Assembly: GCA_903931355.1 (NCBI GenBank)
Contig: CAIZCB010000505.1
Span: 1-7,024, forward strand
Source: an uncultured Pseudomonadota bacterium
GTDB taxonomy: Bacteria > Pseudomonadota > Gammaproteobacteria > Methylococcales > Methylomonadaceae
Reading direction: 5' to 3'
Length of the DNA stretch: 7,024 nucleotides
Below the pieces are notes generated by a model. That model made no database searches and had not been told where the DNA came from. It saw nothing but the letters and a program-made list of their open reading frames with translations. Made by a program: the position numbers and the translations under genes. This document shows positions 6,628-7,024 of this stretch, piece by piece (the stretch's first letter is position 1; each line of letters begins with the position of its first letter).

Positions 6628-6827
6628 CCCGAGAACGTATCGTCAGAATTGTCGCGGGCAGCTTTATTTTGTTGTCATTGAGTCTAGGCGTAGAAGCCAG
6701 CCCGTTTTTTCAATCGACTAACTGGCTTTGGTTTACCGCATTTGTCGGTGCCAATTTATTTCAGAGCGGTTTTACCCAATTCTGCCCGCTGGAAATTTTT
6801 CTCAAAAAATTGGGCATAAAACAATAA
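6624..6827 (+). CDS. Small YgaP-like (DUF2892) membrane protein
   Basis: A 67-residue protein with two predicted membrane helices: about 8-24 (VRIVAGSFILLSLSLGV) and about 33-50 (NWLWFTAFVGANLFQSGF). They are followed by the family's typical FTQFCPLEIFLKKLG with C54. This is the pattern of the DUF2892 membrane domain that in E. coli YgaP sits behind a rhodanese domain; here the rhodanese part is absent and the domain stands alone at its usual size. ATG overlaps the cydX stop (ATGA, 6624-6627), with AAGGAG (6610-6615) in front, so the two are probably translationally coupled. YgaP-like domains often accompany sulfide and persulfide genes; a role in handling sulfane sulfur at the membrane is inference. 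Confidence 0.82.
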   Translation: MTRERIVRIVAGSFILLSLSLGVEASPFFQSTNWLWFTAFVGANLFQSGFTQFCPLEIFLKKLGIKQ

Positions 6828-6867
6828 GCCACCCCACTGGCAAACTTATCTATCTAGGAGAATTTAA

Positions 6868-7024
6868 ATGGCAAAAATCGTAATCATAGGCGCCGGTATT
6901 GGCGGCGTGCCAATGGCGTTGGAAATGAGAGAAAACGCTCGTAAAGAAGATGAAGTGGTGGTTATTGCTGACACCCCCACTTTTCACTTTGTACCGTCTA
7001 ATCCTTGGGTAGCGGTTAACTGGC
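6868..7024 (+). CDS. sqr: Sulfide:quinone oxidoreductase, N-terminal fragment (cut by window edge)
   Basis: The first 52 codons of an FAD-dependent membrane-associated flavoprotein. IVIIGAGIGGVPMALEM (4-20) is the N-terminal Rossmann dinucleotide-binding motif (GxGxxG) for FAD, followed by an acidic end of strand 2 (VVVIAD, 30-35). FHFVPSNPWVAVNW (39-52) matches the very characteristic segment of sulfide:quinone oxidoreductases such as that of Acidithiobacillus ferrooxidans, and differs from flavocytochrome c sulfide dehydrogenase and NADH dehydrogenase 2. The enzyme oxidises sulfide to sulfane sulfur and passes electrons to quinone. AGGAG (6856-6860) lies 7 bases before the ATG. The 40-base gap after the preceding gene is the largest in the cluster but has no convincing terminator. 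The catalytic cysteines lie beyond the window, so activity and SQR type cannot be checked. Confidence 0.9.
   Translation, partial: MAKIVIIGAGIGGVPMALEMRENARKEDEVVVIADTPTFHFVPSNPWVAVNW

Noticed and set aside
6357..6721. Alternative frames (both strands) across the cydB end, cydX and the YgaP-like gene
   Set aside because: They overlap recognisable conserved proteins and show no family features or suitable ribosome binding sites.
6794..6811. Inverted repeat AATTTTT-CTCA-AAAAATT, terminator-like
   Set aside because: Stem is A/T only, has no GC core, and lies inside the YgaP-like coding sequence; sqr follows in the same direction.
6828..6841. GCCA-N6-TGGC hairpin in the gap before sqr
   Set aside because: Four-base stem with no following T run; too weak for a terminator or a regulatory hairpin.
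1..7024. Mobile elements, tRNA or rRNA genes, CRISPR repeats
   Set aside because: Nothing of this kind was seen: no transposase, no terminal repeats, no regularly spaced repeats and no stable-RNA sequence.

Overview
The window holds one long plus-strand gene cluster (315 to beyond 7024) plus the first 39 codons of a divergent gene at the left edge. The cluster looks like a dedicated sulfide-oxidation and respiration operon from a Gram-negative bacterium, most likely a gammaproteobacterium. CydA, CydB and CydX align closely with E. coli (long-Q-loop CydA, CydB ending in an 'HTLY'-like tail), the multicopper oxidase carries a Tat signal, and the coding style is moderate-GC. A methanotroph of the Methylococcales or a sulfur-oxidising gammaproteobacterium would fit, but this is a guess; no marker gene fixes the taxon.

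Layout. (1) 1-117, minus strand: start of a TauE/SafE-family permease, cut by the window edge. (2) 118-314: divergent control region with a sigma70-like promoter for the cluster, an inverted repeat AATATAA-N8-TTATATT on its -10 element, and a second palindrome near the divergent gene that shares a 9-bp direct repeat with the first site. (3) 315-1010: ETHE1-type persulfide dioxygenase. (4) 1023-1913: second TauE/SafE permease with a C-terminal extension. (5) 1933-3561: CueO-like multicopper oxidase with a Tat signal and Met/His-rich insertions. (6) 3571-6627: cydP, cydA, cydB and cydX, a complete cytochrome bd quinol oxidase with both small proteins. (7) 6624-6827: small stand-alone YgaP-like (DUF2892) membrane protein overlapping cydX by ATGA. 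(8) 6868 to the end: N-terminus of a sulfide:quinone oxidoreductase, cut by the window edge.

How the genes fit together (inference from family roles). SQR oxidises sulfide to sulfane sulfur/persulfide and reduces quinone. The bd oxidase, a type known to resist sulfide, reoxidises the quinol with O2. The persulfide dioxygenase turns the (glutathione) persulfide into sulfite, and a TauE-type permease exports the sulfite. The gene spacings (10-40 bp, or overlaps) and the absence of any convincing terminator from 315 onward support one transcription unit. The multicopper oxidase between the sulfur genes and the oxidase is the member whose job is least obvious and is the main open question.
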